Program-made: the position numbers and the translations under genes
Shown here: in pieces, positions 44,081 through 53,585 of the stretch
Layout of the letters: every line of letters starts with the position of its first letter
Position numbering within the stretch: position 1 is the stretch's first letter
The notes under the pieces: generated by a model
The model's database searches: none
What the model was told of the DNA's origin: nothing
Seen by the model: the letters and a program-made list of their open reading frames with translations, nothing else
NCBI GenBank assembly: GCA_023151115.1
Contig: JAKLJP010000007.1
Location: 186,001 to 250,000, forward strand
Source of the DNA: Anaerolineae bacterium
Lineage (GTDB): Bacteria; Chloroflexota; Anaerolineae; 4572-78; J111
Direction of reading: 5' to 3'
DNA: 64,000 nt

Positions 44081-44276
44081 CTCCGTCGTAAATAGACCGC
44101 CGAAGACTTTTTATCATCGGTGGTGCGCAGTACCTCGTGACGGCTCTTACCAAACCCTTGATAAAGGTTACTAACCATTATAACATGGAATGGTTATGTT
44201 GTTGCTTCGTTTCATCAAACAATCCTACCCCTTCTTAAAACGACCCAAGTCCAGGGTGAGATAGGCAAAATAGGTC

Positions 44277-44305
44277 TTGACAAAAATTTCTATCTATGAT
44301 AAATT
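44277..44305 (+). promoter_or_regulatory. Probable promoter of the trp operon
   Basis: TTGACA at 44277-44282. The -10 lies within TATGATAAATT (44295-44305). Placed about 25-30 bp before the T-box leader begins. Confidence 0.5.
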
Positions 44306-44329
44306 GTTGGCAATTCAAACTCAAAGATG

Positions 44330-44666
44330 TTGACCAGGAAGAGTAACCCCTCAAGCGGCGTTCAGAGAGTCGGCTGCCCGGTGTGAGGCCGGTACGAGCG
44401 CGAGTGGTGAATGGGCCTGCGAGTTGCGCCCCGAACGTGTCACCAGTAGGCCGCGCCGGAGCCTCCACCGTTATCAGGGAGACGGATATTCAAGCCCAAT
44501 GCGGCTGCGTATCTACTGAGTGAAACTGGCTCCAAACCTTGTGTGTTTCACGCAAGGTTTTTCTTTTTAAGCCGGTTTAAATGGGGTGGCACCACGGGAA
44601 ATCAACCTCTCGTCCCCGTCAAGTTCAATCTATTTTTGGACTCGACGGCGGCGGGAGGTTTTTTTA
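44330..44666 (+). ncRNA. T-box riboswitch (tRNA-Trp) of the trp operon
   Basis: Leader starts with the stem I region (AGGAAGAGTAA, AGAGAG at 44363-44368). The 3' side of stem I reads GAA-TGG-GCCTGCGAG, making TGG (44412-44414) the proposed specifier codon for Trp. The T-box GGGTGGCACCACGG is at 44584-44597. In its TGGC bulge the last base, C, would pair with G73, the usual discriminator of bacterial tRNA-Trp. A terminator follows (AACCTC at 44604 with GAGGTT ending 44660, then seven T). Uncharged tRNA-Trp would stabilise the antiterminator and allow trpE transcription. Confidence 0.92.
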
Positions 44667-44671
44667 TTTCG

Positions 44672-44745
44672 GCAGACAGTAGATGGTGGACAGTAGATAG
44701 GGAAAGTACTTCCCTGTCTACCGTCTACTGTCTACCGTCTACTTA
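44672..44745. repeat. GTAGATG/CAGTAGA heptamer hairpin between T-box and trpE
   Basis: ACAGTAGATGGTGGACAGTA on the left, CTACCGTCTACTGTCTACCG on the right, loop GGGAAAGTACTTCCC. It lies in the untranslated leader after the regulatory terminator. Confidence 0.9.
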
Positions 44746-44762
44746 TACAACTGGAGGGCAGC

Positions 44763-46259
44763 ATGTACAAACCAACCTTAGAGCAAGTGGAAGCGATGGC
44801 GGACAAGGGCAACCTGATCCCTATCCATCGCGATTTGCCGGCGGATATGGAGACGCCGGTCAGTATCTATCTCAAATTACAGGACGAAGGCTCCAGCTTC
44901 TTGCTGGAGTCGGTTTCCGGTGGTGAGCAGGTGGCCCGCTACTCCTTTATTGGGGTGCGCCCGCGCGGACTGATGACCACCTTTGGCAACGAAGTCTACA
45001 TTGCCAGCGATGGTTATGGCCGCTCGGTGCCGCTGGAAAATGGGCTGGACCCACTGGAGGTCTTAAAAAGAGAAATGTCGCGCTACAAGCCGGTGCGCCT
45101 GGCCGACTTGCCCCGCTTCATCGGCGGCGCGGTGGGTTTTCTCAGCTACGATGCGGTGCGCCGCTTTGAGCGTCTGCCCGACAACAACCCCGACGAACTC
45201 CACGTGCCCGAAGCCGCTTTCATGATTGCCCACACCTTGGTGGTTTTTGACCACGCTCGCCAACGCCTGCAAGTGGTCGCTAACGCCGATTTGACCCGCG
45301 GCGATGTTCGTACCGCTTATCAGCGAGCCATTTCCCGCATTGACGAAGTGATAGCCCGCCTCAATGCGCCCCTGCCGGAAGTGCCGCCGCCCAACGATGT
45401 CAGCCACAACGGCCTGGTTTCCAACTTTACCGTAGAAGCGTACCGGGAGACGGTCAATAAGGCCAAAGAATACATCGCCGCCGGTGATATTTTCCAGGTG
45501 GTTCTCTCGCAGCGTCTGTCACGCCGGACAACGGCCCATCCCTTTGCCATCTACCGGGCGCTGCGCATGCACAACCCCTCTCCCTATATGGTTTTTATGC
45601 GGTTTCCCGGTGGGGTCGGCGGACCACCGCTGCATGTTATCTCGGCCAGCCCGGAGATGCACGTGCGGCTGGAAGAAGGCATAGCCGAACTGCGGCCCAT
45701 TGCCGGGACCCGCTGGCGCGGCCTGACCGTCGAAGAGGATATTGCCCTGGCTGAAGAACTGCTTGAAGATGAAAAAGAGCGGGCCGAGCACATTATGCTG
45801 GTTGATTTGGGCCGCAACGACCTGGGCCGGGTGTGCGACTACAACACGGTGCAGGTTGAAGAGTTGATGGTGGTTGAGCGTTATTCCCACGTCATGCACA
45901 TCGTTTCTGATGTACGCGGCAAACTCAAAGCGGGCTACGATGCCTTTGACCTGCTGCGGGCTACCTTCCCGGCCGGAACTGTCAGCGGCGCCCCCAAAGT
46001 GCGGGCCATGGAAATCATTGACGAGTTGGAACCGACTCGCCGGGGGATTTACGCCGGGGTCATCGGCTACATCGGCTACGACGGCACAATGGACTCCTGC
46101 ATCGCCATCCGCACCGCCGTGATGCAGGGCGATACCGTCCACATTCAAGCCGGCGGCGGCATCGTCGCCGACAGCGACCCGCAGCGCGAATACGAAGAGA
46201 GCTGGAACAAAGCCAAAGCCATGGCCGAGGCAGTCAAATATGCTGAACAACAAAGATAA
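44763..46259 (+). CDS. trpE: Anthranilate synthase component I
   Basis: 498 residues; GGAGGG precedes the ATG. N-terminal regulatory domain with LLES (47-50), the tryptophan feedback site (S50). C-terminal chorismate-binding domain from about 215 with QRLSRRT, RPIAGTRWRG, LVDLGRNDLGRV, FPAGTVSGAPKVRAMEIID and IQAGGGIVADSDP, all expected catalytic blocks. It turns chorismate and ammonia (from the TrpG half of the next gene) into anthranilate in the cytosol. First gene of the T-box-controlled operon, so both transcription and activity should respond to tryptophan supply. Confidence 0.97.
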   Translation: MYKPTLEQVEAMADKGNLIPIHRDLPADMETPVSIYLKLQDEGSSFLLESVSGGEQVARYSFIGVRPRGLMTTFGNEVYIASDGYGRSVPLENGLDPLEVLKREMSRYKPVRLADLPRFIGGAVGFLSYDAVRRFERLPDNNPDELHVPEAAFMIAHTLVVFDHARQRLQVVANADLTRGDVRTAYQRAISRIDEVIARLNAPLPEVPPPNDVSHNGLVSNFTVEAYRETVNKAKEYIAAGDIFQVVLSQRLSRRTTAHPFAIYRALRMHNPSPYMVFMRFPGGVGGPPLHVISASPEMHVRLEEGIAELRPIAGTRWRGLTVEEDIALAEELLEDEKERAEHIMLVDLGRNDLGRVCDYNTVQVEELMVVERYSHVMHIVSDVRGKLKAGYDAFDLLRATFPAGTVSGAPKVRAMEIIDELEPTRRGIYAGVIGYIGYDGTMDSCIAIRTAVMQGDTVHIQAGGGIVADSDPQREYEESWNKAKAMAEAVKYAEQQR

Positions 46260-46262
46260 AAC

Positions 46263-46331
46263 AACGGCAGGGGGGCTGGGGAGCAGGGGAGACCCTCTTC
46301 CCCTACTCCCTACTACTTACTACCTACTCCC
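46263..46331. repeat. Mixed GGAGCAGG / CCTACTC repeat between trpE and trpGD
   Basis: Left arm CTGGGGAGCAGGGGAG; right arm CCTACTC, CCTACTA, CTTACTA, CCTACTC in 7-bp phase. Confidence 0.75.
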
Positions 46332-46349
46332 GTTTTTAGGAGGACACTC

Positions 46350-48029
46350 ATGATTTTACTCATTGATAATTACGACTCTTTTACCTACAATCTGGCCCAA
46401 TACCTGGGCGAGTTGGGTTATAAAATTGAAGTGCGCCGCAATGATGCGATTACGCTGGATGAGATTGTGGCTATGAAACCTGACCAGATTGTAATTTCGC
46501 CGGGGCCGGGCACGCCCGATGACGCCGGCATTTCGCTGGCCTTAATCGAACGCTTTTATCGGGAAATTCCGATTTTGGGCGTCTGCCTGGGGCATCAGGC
46601 CATCGGTCAGGCTTTTGGAGGCAAAGTGGTGCGGGCCAACAAAATTATGCACGGCAAAGTCTCGCCCATCGAGCACAACGGGCAGGGCATCTTCCACAAT
46701 CTGCCCAGCCCGCTGACGGCCACCCGCTACCACTCGCTGATTGTGCAGGAGCCGCTGCCCGACTGCCTGGAAATTACCGCCAGGGGCAAAGACGCCGAGG
46801 TGATGGCCCTGCGCCACAAGGAATATCCTGTAGTGGGGGTGCAGTTCCACCCGGAATCAATTTTAACCGAATACGGCCACGAGATGCTGCGCAACTTTTT
46901 ACAGATCGAGGCCGGTGACTTTGGCCCGGCCAGGCCCACCACTGCGCCGGAACCGGCGGCAGCCGCCGACACCCGCCCCGCCCCCACTATCATTTTCCCC
47001 ATCAAAACTGCCATCAACAAAGTGATGAACGGTGAACCGCTCAACATCGAAGAGGCCGAAGAGGTCATGTCACAGATTATGGCCGGCGAAGCCACCCCGG
47101 CCCAAATTGGGGCCTATCTCACCGCCTTGCGCATGAAGGGAGAAACGGTCGAGGAAATCACCGGCAGCGCCCGCGCCATGCGCTCGCTGGCCGCGCCGGT
47201 GCGTCCCAACACTGGGCCGGCGGATTTGGTGGACACCTGCGGCACCGGCGGCGACAGCGCCGGGACGTTCAACATCAGTACGACGGCGGCGTTTGTGGTT
47301 GCCGGAACGGGTCAAAAAGTAGCCAAACACGGCAACCGCTCGGTTAGCAGCAAAAGCGGCAGCGCCGACGTGCTGGCCGCGTTGGGCGTCAATTTGGAAC
47401 TAACCCCGGCGCAGGTAGCCCAGGCGATAGACGAGGTAGGGATTGGCTTTCTGTTTGCGCCCAAGCTGCACCCGGCCATGAAACACGCCATCGGTCCACG
47501 CCGTGAGTTGGGGGTGCGGACGATTTTTAATGTGCTCGGCCCACTGACCAATCCCGCCGGGGCGCAGGCGCAGATTATCGGTGTGTACGATGAACGCTTG
47601 ACCGAACCGCTGGCCCAGGTACTCGGTGAGTTGGGCAGCCGGGGGGCGTTTGTGGTGCATGGGCACGGCGGCCTGGACGAATTGACCACCACCGGCCCCA
47701 ATCGGGTCAGCCGCCTACAGCAGGGCCAGGTGATCACCGAAACGCTGGACCCGCTGGACTTGGGCTTTGCCCGCGCCTCGCTGGCCGATTTGTTGGGCGG
47801 TACCGCGGAGGAAAACGCCACCATCACCCGCACTATCCTGGCCGGAGGCGAAAATGGGCCACGCCGGGACGTGGTGGTGCTCAACGCTGCTGCTGCCCTT
47901 GTTGCCGCCGGCAAAGCGGCCGACCTGCCTGCCGGTATCAAGCTGGCTAACCAGAGCCTCGACAGCGGCGCGGCTTTGGCGGTGCTGGAGAATTTTGTTG
48001 CGTTTACACAACGATTTCTAAGCCAATAA
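46350..48029 (+). CDS. trpGD: Fused anthranilate synthase glutaminase and anthranilate phosphoribosyltransferase
   Basis: 559 residues; AGGAGG precedes the ATG. Residues 1-188 are a class I glutaminase (nucleophile C79 in GVCLGHQ, H167 and E169 in QFHPES). A Pro/Ala linker (190-215) leads to the phosphoribosyltransferase (216-559) with GTGGD (298-302), KHGNR (326-330), the Ser-rich [14 protein letters not shown] and [21 protein letters not shown]. The first half feeds ammonia to TrpE; the second joins anthranilate to PRPP. The TrpG-TrpD fusion is known from enterics and some others. All catalytic residues appear intact. Confidence 0.97.
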   Translation: MILLIDNYDSFTYNLAQYLGELGYKIEVRRNDAITLDEIVAMKPDQIVISPGPGTPDDAGISLALIERFYREIPILGVCLGHQAIGQAFGGKVVRANKIMHGKVSPIEHNGQGIFHNLPSPLTATRYHSLIVQEPLPDCLEITARGKDAEVMALRHKEYPVVGVQFHPESILTEYGHEMLRNFLQIEAGDFGPARPTTAPEPAAAADTRPAPTIIFPIKTAINKVMNGEPLNIEEAEEVMSQIMAGEATPAQIGAYLTALRMKGETVEEITGSARAMRSLAAPVRPNTGPADLVDTCGTGGDSAGTFNISTTAAFVVAGTGQKVAKHGNRSVSSKSGSADVLAALGVNLELTPAQVAQAIDEVGIGFLFAPKLHPAMKHAIGPRRELGVRTIFNVLGPLTNPAGAQAQIIGVYDERLTEPLAQVLGELGSRGAFVVHGHGGLDELTTTGPNRVSRLQQGQVITETLDPLDLGFARASLADLLGGTAEENATITRTILAGGENGPRRDVVVLNAAAALVAAGKAADLPAGIKLANQSLDSGAALAVLENFVAFTQRFLSQ

Positions 48030-48047
48030 AAAAGACCGGGATTTGGG

Positions 48048-48260
48048 GACCGTGTTATTCTGAAGGGAGCACAGAGAGCATCCTGAGTAGTGCGGAACGA
48101 AGGGTGCGAGATGGCACGACTTCTTGACGACGCAGCACCCCCTTCGACAAGCTCAGGACACGGCTTCGATACGGTTCGCTTCGCTCACCTACTCAGGATG
48201 CTGTATCCTGAGCGAAGGCTCCCCTGAGCCAAATCGAAGGGTCGAAGGGCTGCTTAACTT
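48048..48260. repeat. Complex palindromic repeat (CCTTCGACAAGCTCAGG type) between trpGD and trpC
   Basis: Contains CCTTCGACAAGCTCAGGAC, TACTCAGGATGC, CCTGAGCGAAGG and several inverted partners (CATCCTGAGTAGTGCGGAAC with the downstream CCTACTCAGGATG). It resembles the REP-like elements with CTTCGACAAGCTCAG seen in many bacterial genomes. No gene in the 270-bp gap. Confidence 0.75.
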
Positions 48261-48310
48261 CATAACATTGAATCCCCAAATCCTGGCATTTGTTGAGTCT
48301 GGAAAGAACG

Positions 48311-49171
48311 ATGACAATATTAGACGATATCATCAAATACAAACGCCATGAAGAACTGCCCAAACAGATGCAAGCCCGCGAGCCGGCCGTCGTGCGGGCC
48401 GAGGCCGCCCTATCTCCCAAACCGAGGGATTTTGTGGCCGCCTTACGGGCGACGAACCGGGTGGCCCTGATTGGCGAGGTCAAAAAAGCATCGCCCAGCA
48501 AGGGACTGCTGCGCCACAACTTCGACCCGGTTGAACTGGCTCAAACCTACGCCACCAACGGCGCAGCCGCCATTTCGGTGCTGACCGATGCTCGATATTT
48601 TCAGGGGAAGCTGGAATATTTGAGCCAAATTCGAAAAGCGCTTGCCTCGACCGGGGACCGGAGACCGAAGACCGGAAATCTTACACCCCCTACTCCCCGC
48701 TTCGCGTCCTTACTTCCTACTCCTCTCCTCCGCAAAGACTTCATCTTTCACCCCTACCAAGTGTACGAAGCTCGCGCTGCCGGGGCCGATGCGCTGCTGT
48801 TGATTGCGGCGGTGCTCAATGATAAAGAGCTGGCCGACCTGCTGGCCTTGACCCGCGAATTAGGTTTAACGGCCTTGATTGAAGTCCATGACCGGGTCGA
48901 GTTGGAGCGGGTTTTACCCTTACAGCCCCGGCTGATTGGGGTTAACAACCGCGATTTGCGCGATTTTTCGGTGGATTTGAATCTTTGCATCGAGCTACGC
49001 CAGCACGTGCCCGCCGATATCTGCTTTGTGGCCGAAAGCGGCATCCACACGGCAGCGGATGTGGCGCTGCTGGCTAAAGAGGGCATTGACGCAATTTTGG
49101 TCGGCGAGGCGTTGGTGAAGGCGAAGGATGTGGGCAAGAAAGTGAGGGAGTTGATAAATTATGAATTGTGA
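48311..49171 (+). CDS. trpC: Indole-3-glycerol phosphate synthase
   Basis: 286 residues from ATG 48311. Catalytic blocks GEVKKASPSKG (55-65), RKDF (141-144), DALLLIAA, LIEVHD and VNNRDLRDF, then SGIHT and VGEALVK. It closes the ring of CdRP to indole-3-glycerol phosphate. Residues about 112-137 (STGDRRPKTGNLTPPTPRFA...) are a heptamer-derived insert replacing the usual few residues before LRKDF, on the face opposite the active-site strands. The last residues and stop (YEL) come from another heptamer hairpin shared with the opposing cyclase gene. Confidence 0.95.
   Translation: MTILDDIIKYKRHEELPKQMQAREPAVVRAEAALSPKPRDFVAALRATNRVALIGEVKKASPSKGLLRHNFDPVELAQTYATNGAAAISVLTDARYFQGKLEYLSQIRKALASTGDRRPKTGNLTPPTPRFASLLPTPLLRKDFIFHPYQVYEARAAGADALLLIAAVLNDKELADLLALTRELGLTALIEVHDRVELERVLPLQPRLIGVNNRDLRDFSVDLNLCIELRQHVPADICFVAESGIHTAADVALLAKEGIDAILVGEALVKAKDVGKKVRELINYEL
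48649..48740. repeat. GACCGGA heptamer insert inside trpC
   Basis: Units GACCGGG, GACCGGA, GACCGAA, GACCGGA; then CCTACTC-like units (CTACTCC, TTACTTCCTACTCCTCTCCT). In frame, no stop. Confidence 0.85.
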
Positions 49172-49212
49172 ATTGTGAACCTTAACCATTCACAATTGGC
49201 TATTCACAATTT
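49162..49212. repeat. GTGAATT heptamer hairpin at converging gene ends
   Basis: GAATTGTGAATTGTGAA on the left, TTCACAATTGGCTATTCACA on the right. The stop of trpC lies in the left arm and the stop of the opposing cyclase gene in the right arm. It could act as a bidirectional terminator. Confidence 0.9.
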
Positions 49213-52200
49213 CCGCCATGACCGCCGCATTGATACGCACGTTTTCCAGGTAACTTTGTTGGAGTTCAAGGTTATGAATCAGATCGGCTTTGGCTTTGAC
49301 TAGATTGTACGCTTCGCGGAGCGCCCACTGCGCTTCCGGCTCATCATTGCGGGCGCGGCAGACTTGAGCGTAAATCCACCAGACATTTTGGGGTGGATAC
49401 TCGCCGCTGCCGGAACTGTTTTGCAGGTGTTCAATGGCTTCGCGCAGGGATTGATAGGCCAACACGGCCTCGCCGGCAGCCAGGCTGGCTTCGCCCATTG
49501 CCGCTAGACTGGCTACATAGTTGCCGATTTCGCCCAGGTCGCGGCGCAGGCTGCAAGCCAGGTGAAAACGGCGCACCGCTTCCTCGGCCTGGCCGCGAGC
49601 CAGGTACAGGTAGCCCAGGTCGTGCAGGCAAAAAGCCGCGCCGCGCCGGTCGCCGATGGTGTTGCGCAGGGCCAGCGAGCGTTCCAAATTGTCCTGAGCC
49701 TGGCGGTAATCGCCCAAAATCGTCTGGACCTGGCCCAGGGTGTTCAGACTGATGCCCTCCCGCAAACGGTCGCCGATGGCATGACTGATGGAAAGGGCCT
49801 GCATATAGCACTGCTGCGCTTGTTCATACCGGCCCAGGCTGGCTTCCAGCAGACCCAAATTGTTGGCGCAGCCGGCCTCACCGCCGCGATCACCGCTGCT
49901 CCGGTAAATTTCCAGAGCTTGCTGGTAATCCTGGCGGGCCTGTTCGTAATCCGACATCTGGGTGTGGATGAGGCCCAGATAATTGAGACTGGTAGCTCTG
50001 AGTTGGTCGTCGTTGACTGCGCCCTCAACCGCCAGCACTTGCTGAAAGGCGGCGCGGGCTTCGGCGTAGCGGCCCTGTCGCCACTCGGTGATGCCCAGGT
50101 TGACCAGAGTTCGGGCTGCCCACAGTGGCTGCCCGCTCTGCTCAGCCAGGGCCAGGGTCTCCTGGGCAATCTCGATGGCGTCGTGATAGTCACCGAGATT
50201 AGTTGCCAGTTGCAGCCGCCGGTTGCCCGTTTCCAGTTGATGAGCCAGATCGCCTTCGGCCAGGGCCAGAGCTTTCATGCGGGTCAGGTCTTCCACCTGA
50301 GCCATGCGGTTACCCAAACGGCTGTAGGCCAGTTCCCGGCCGGCCAGCAGGTCGTACTGTACTTTAACAATTTCAAGTTCTTTAGCTACGGCCAGGGCAT
50401 CGCCAAAGTAGCCGATGGCGGCTTCGTTGGCGTAGCCGTCGAGCGCTTTTTGACCGGCCAGGCGCAGGTAATGGAGAGCTTTGTCGCGCTGGTTGCTGCG
50501 GGCATAATGGTAAGCCAGCAGGTCCACAATCTCACCCTCGTTCTGGGCGTAGCGGCTCTCTAAAACCGCGCCGATGGTGGCGTGCAGTTCGCGCCGCTGC
50601 GAGTAGAGCATGGTTTCATAGGCCACTTCCTGAGTGATGACATGCTTGAAAAGAAAATCTAGCTCGCTCTCTTTGGCTTCCTGGCGGGTGAAATCTTTGG
50701 CTTGCAGGCTGGCCAGATGAGCATTGAGGGTCGTGGTCGCCGTGACCCAGGGATGGACCGCTTCCAACAGGTCACGCTGAAAAGTGCGACCAATGGCCGC
50801 TGCAACTTTGAGGGTGATTTTTTCGGCCTCCGGCAGCCGGTCAATGCGAGCCAGAACCACTTTTTGCACCGTGTCCGGTAGTTCCTGCTTATCCAAATCG
50901 CCGGTCAGCCGGCACTCACCGTTTTCGATGGTTAGCGCGCCCATGCTCAGCAGCGAATTGAGCAGTTCCTCGATGAAAAGAGGATTGCCCTGGCCTTTGC
51001 GGCCAATCAAATCGGCCAGTGGGGTGGGTAAAGATTTGACGCCCAGCTTGGTCTGGGCCAATTTCAGACCGGCTTCCGGCCCCAACTCTTCCACCTGAAT
51101 GGCGGTGGTATGGGGTAAAGCCAACAAACGTTGATAAGACGAAGGGACCGGCTGGCCGAGCGGGCGATGGGCGAGCAGCAGCAAGATGGGCTGAGTGGCA
51201 ATTTCGGTGGCCAGGTAGATGGCAAGTTCAAGCGAAAGCTCATCACTCCAGTGGGTATCTTCTAATAAAAGGAGAGTGGGCCGCTGCTGGGCTTCGGCCA
51301 GGGCAATCGTCCGGATAGCGGCGAAAATGTTGTCGCGGCGCAGGTTGTCGCTCAGGTTACGGGTCAGATCGGTTTCATCAGCCTCCAGGCCCAGAATATT
51401 AGCCAGGAGGGGCAGGCGCTCCAGCCAATAAGCTTCGCGCGAACTGGCGGTGTGCTGGGGACCCGTCGCCGGGGCCGAAGTTGACAAGCGGTGCAGCAGC
51501 CGGGTCAGACGCGCCAGGCGTTCTTTGACCGGCAGCCGAGAAGAAAGGCCGGCAATAGAAGAGAGAATACCGCGCCAGGGCAGGTAGGGAGTTTTGCTGC
51601 CATAGCTGACACAATCGCCGCCGTGCGATACGCCGCCGCGCTCCATCCAGCGGCGCACAATTTCGGCGGCCAGGCGGCTTTTGCCCACCCCGGCTTCGCC
51701 GTTGAGCAGCAGCACCTGGCCGGCACCGGCCCAAACCTGGTCGGCCAGGGCCTCAACAATTTTGAGTTCCTTGTCGCGCCCGGTCAATTCCTGGCTGCTG
51801 CGCAGATAGCTCATGACCAATTCTTCCTGATCCTGCTCTTTTTCGCGCAGAGCCATGAAAACGTGACGCAGTTCAGCTTTGCCCTTGAGGTGAATCTCAC
51901 CCAAATCCTGGAACTCGAAGAAGCGGTCGGCCTGGCTCTGCACCGAGCGGTCTACCCAAACTTCGCCGGGGCCGGCTTTTTGCATCAGCCGGGCGGCCAG
52001 GTTGACCGTATCGCCGATGACGGTGTACTCCCGGCGCTGCGGCGCACCAAGGGGACCGGCAAACAGCGGCCCGGCGGCCAGCCCAATTCGGGCTTCCAGG
52101 CGGTGGCGAGCAGCCACTTTACCCAACGCCAGGGCGCAAGCGACGGCCCGGACCTCGTCGTCTTCGTGAAAGAAGGGAGGGGCGCCGAACAGGACCAGCA

Positions 52201-53173
52201 GGACGCTGCCTTTATCGCCGACGGCCAGCTTATTGACGCTGCCCTCGAAGCGGTAAATCATCTCCTGGGCGTCGCGCAAAAAGCTGCTCAGGCGCGGCCC
52301 GGCTTCGGGGTCGTGGTCATAATCCAGGCCGCTGAAGCCGACAAAACAAACAGTCATCGGCTTGAGTTCGGCCAGCATATCTTTGTAGTCGCTTTCCAAG
52401 CTGCTGGAGATAGCACCAGGGATGTAACTGCGCAGGGCTGCGGCTATCGTGGCAGTAGCAGTCTCGTCCAGGCTCGACCAGTCGGGCAGCGTTGAGGCAG
52501 TCGGGAGGGATACATCGCCTACCCGGATGAGACGATAGAAGCCAGGGACCACTTCGATCGCCTGCACCGCCTGTCCTTCAAGCAGTTTCCAGGCGGTTTC
52601 ATCGGCTACAATTTCACCGGCCTGGGCATGGTTTTCGGCGTGGCTCATATTAGCAAGCGGCGCGCCGGCCAGCACATACTCCCAGCGCCCGTAAACGCCG
52701 CCGGCGTGAATCTCCAACACTTCGCCGGCGCTGAGGCCGATTTTCATTTTGAGTTCAAAATTGCCCTGTTTGCTGGAGATGGTGGCGAAGCGGGCCATAG
52801 CCGCTTGCATGGCAAAGGCGGCCTGGGCGGCCCGGCCCATAGCCTCAGCCAGGTCAGCCGCCGCGCAAGGCCAAATCAGGCTCAGGGCATCGCCGCCAAA
52901 TTTGACCACCTGCCCCCCGTGCGATTCGACGGTGGTGATGAGGGCCTCAAAGACGCGGTTGAGGATAGCGGTCAATTCTTCTGCACCACGTACCCCGGCG
53001 GAGGCCAGCCCCTCGGCCAGGGGGGTAAAGCCGGAAATATCGGCAAAAACCGTGGCCGCATGGAAGCGCCGCCACTCGCCGCCCAGTTGCCGGTGCGGGT
53101 TTTGCAGTAACAGCTGCGTAACCGGCGGCGGCACATAAACACTCAGAGTTTGAAGTTGTTCAATGGTTGTCAT
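49190..53173 (-). CDS. Double class III cyclase domain / AAA ATPase / TPR regulator
   Basis: 1,327 residues from the ATG at 53173 (MTTIEQLQ...); an earlier start at 53227 would translate a repeat. Two cyclase domains (about 40-220 with FADISGFTPLAEG and KFGGDALSL; about 280-440 with CFVGFSGLDYD and YTVIGDTVNLAAR), the second with incomplete metal residues (FSGLD). Then an AAA/STAND ATPase (P-loop GEAGVGKSRLAAE near residue 495, LLLLEDTHWSDE), then TPRs from about 930 (SLNYLGLIHTQMSDYEQARQ, NLGLLEASLGRYEQAQQCYM). Cytosolic signalling protein; ligand unknown. It lies antisense to the trp genes, splitting them into two plus-strand groups. Confidence 0.9.
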   Translation of the reverse strand: MTTIEQLQTLSVYVPPPVTQLLLQNPHRQLGGEWRRFHAATVFADISGFTPLAEGLASAGVRGAEELTAILNRVFEALITTVESHGGQVVKFGGDALSLIWPCAAADLAEAMGRAAQAAFAMQAAMARFATISSKQGNFELKMKIGLSAGEVLEIHAGGVYGRWEYVLAGAPLANMSHAENHAQAGEIVADETAWKLLEGQAVQAIEVVPGFYRLIRVGDVSLPTASTLPDWSSLDETATATIAAALRSYIPGAISSSLESDYKDMLAELKPMTVCFVGFSGLDYDHDPEAGPRLSSFLRDAQEMIYRFEGSVNKLAVGDKGSVLLVLFGAPPFFHEDDEVRAVACALALGKVAARHRLEARIGLAAGPLFAGPLGAPQRREYTVIGDTVNLAARLMQKAGPGEVWVDRSVQSQADRFFEFQDLGEIHLKGKAELRHVFMALREKEQDQEELVMSYLRSSQELTGRDKELKIVEALADQVWAGAGQVLLLNGEAGVGKSRLAAEIVRRWMERGGVSHGGDCVSYGSKTPYLPWRGILSSIAGLSSRLPVKERLARLTRLLHRLSTSAPATGPQHTASSREAYWLERLPLLANILGLEADETDLTRNLSDNLRRDNIFAAIRTIALAEAQQRPTLLLLEDTHWSDELSLELAIYLATEIATQPILLLLAHRPLGQPVPSSYQRLLALPHTTAIQVEELGPEAGLKLAQTKLGVKSLPTPLADLIGRKGQGNPLFIEELLNSLLSMGALTIENGECRLTGDLDKQELPDTVQKVVLARIDRLPEAEKITLKVAAAIGRTFQRDLLEAVHPWVTATTTLNAHLASLQAKDFTRQEAKESELDFLFKHVITQEVAYETMLYSQRRELHATIGAVLESRYAQNEGEIVDLLAYHYARSNQRDKALHYLRLAGQKALDGYANEAAIGYFGDALAVAKELEIVKVQYDLLAGRELAYSRLGNRMAQVEDLTRMKALALAEGDLAHQLETGNRRLQLATNLGDYHDAIEIAQETLALAEQSGQPLWAARTLVNLGITEWRQGRYAEARAAFQQVLAVEGAVNDDQLRATSLNYLGLIHTQMSDYEQARQDYQQALEIYRSSGDRGGEAGCANNLGLLEASLGRYEQAQQCYMQALSISHAIGDRLREGISLNTLGQVQTILGDYRQAQDNLERSLALRNTIGDRRGAAFCLHDLGYLYLARGQAEEAVRRFHLACSLRRDLGEIGNYVASLAAMGEASLAAGEAVLAYQSLREAIEHLQNSSGSGEYPPQNVWWIYAQVCRARNDEPEAQWALREAYNLVKAKADLIHNLELQQSYLENVRINAAVMAEIVNSQL

Positions 53174-53442
53174 CACAGGTAAGGTAGTGTTGCGTAGTGC
53201 GTGGTGCGTATAGAATAAACAGAACACATCCTACGAAACGACGAAAAAGATTGTTTGAATAGCTAGAATTTGCAGCGATTTTGGGGGTGAAGGGCGCAGC
53301 ACAAGCGGAAGGTGGTCCCCCGGTACTATTTTAACACAAAAGTTTTTGAATTGGGTTTGAGTGGAATAAATTTTAACGTTGTTAAAAATATTAATCGCAC
53401 CAGTGAGGGTATTTGTTCAATAGGACAATAGTTTAGTATGAT

Positions 53443-53485
53443 ATGTGAAGCGTGATGCGTGAAGCGTGAGGCGTAAAATGAGATG
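53443..53485. repeat. GTGATGC heptamer array
   Basis: Units GTGAAGC, GTGATGC, GTGAAGC, GTGAGGC, GTAAAAT in 7-bp phase. Confidence 0.7.
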
Positions 53486-53527
53486 CTTGGTTACTATAGT
53501 TCTCCAGAAAAGTTTTCGTCACTGAAA

Positions 53528-53585
53528 CAGGTAGCAAGGTAGCATGTAGCAGGCCATAAGTTTGCTACTTTGCTACCTGCTACCT
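53528..53585. repeat. GTAGCAA heptamer hairpin upstream of trpF
   Basis: GGTAGCAAGGTAGCATGTAGC on one side and GCTACTTTGCTACCTGCTACC on the other, loop about 12 bases. Confidence 0.85.

Noticed and set aside
43871..44095. 74-codon plus-strand frame rich in His and Gln
   Set aside because: It is the antisense of the more convincing 59-residue membrane protein on the minus strand.
46350..48029. trpG-trpD fusion as a novelty
   Set aside because: The same fusion is well known in enteric bacteria and others; reported as a feature only.
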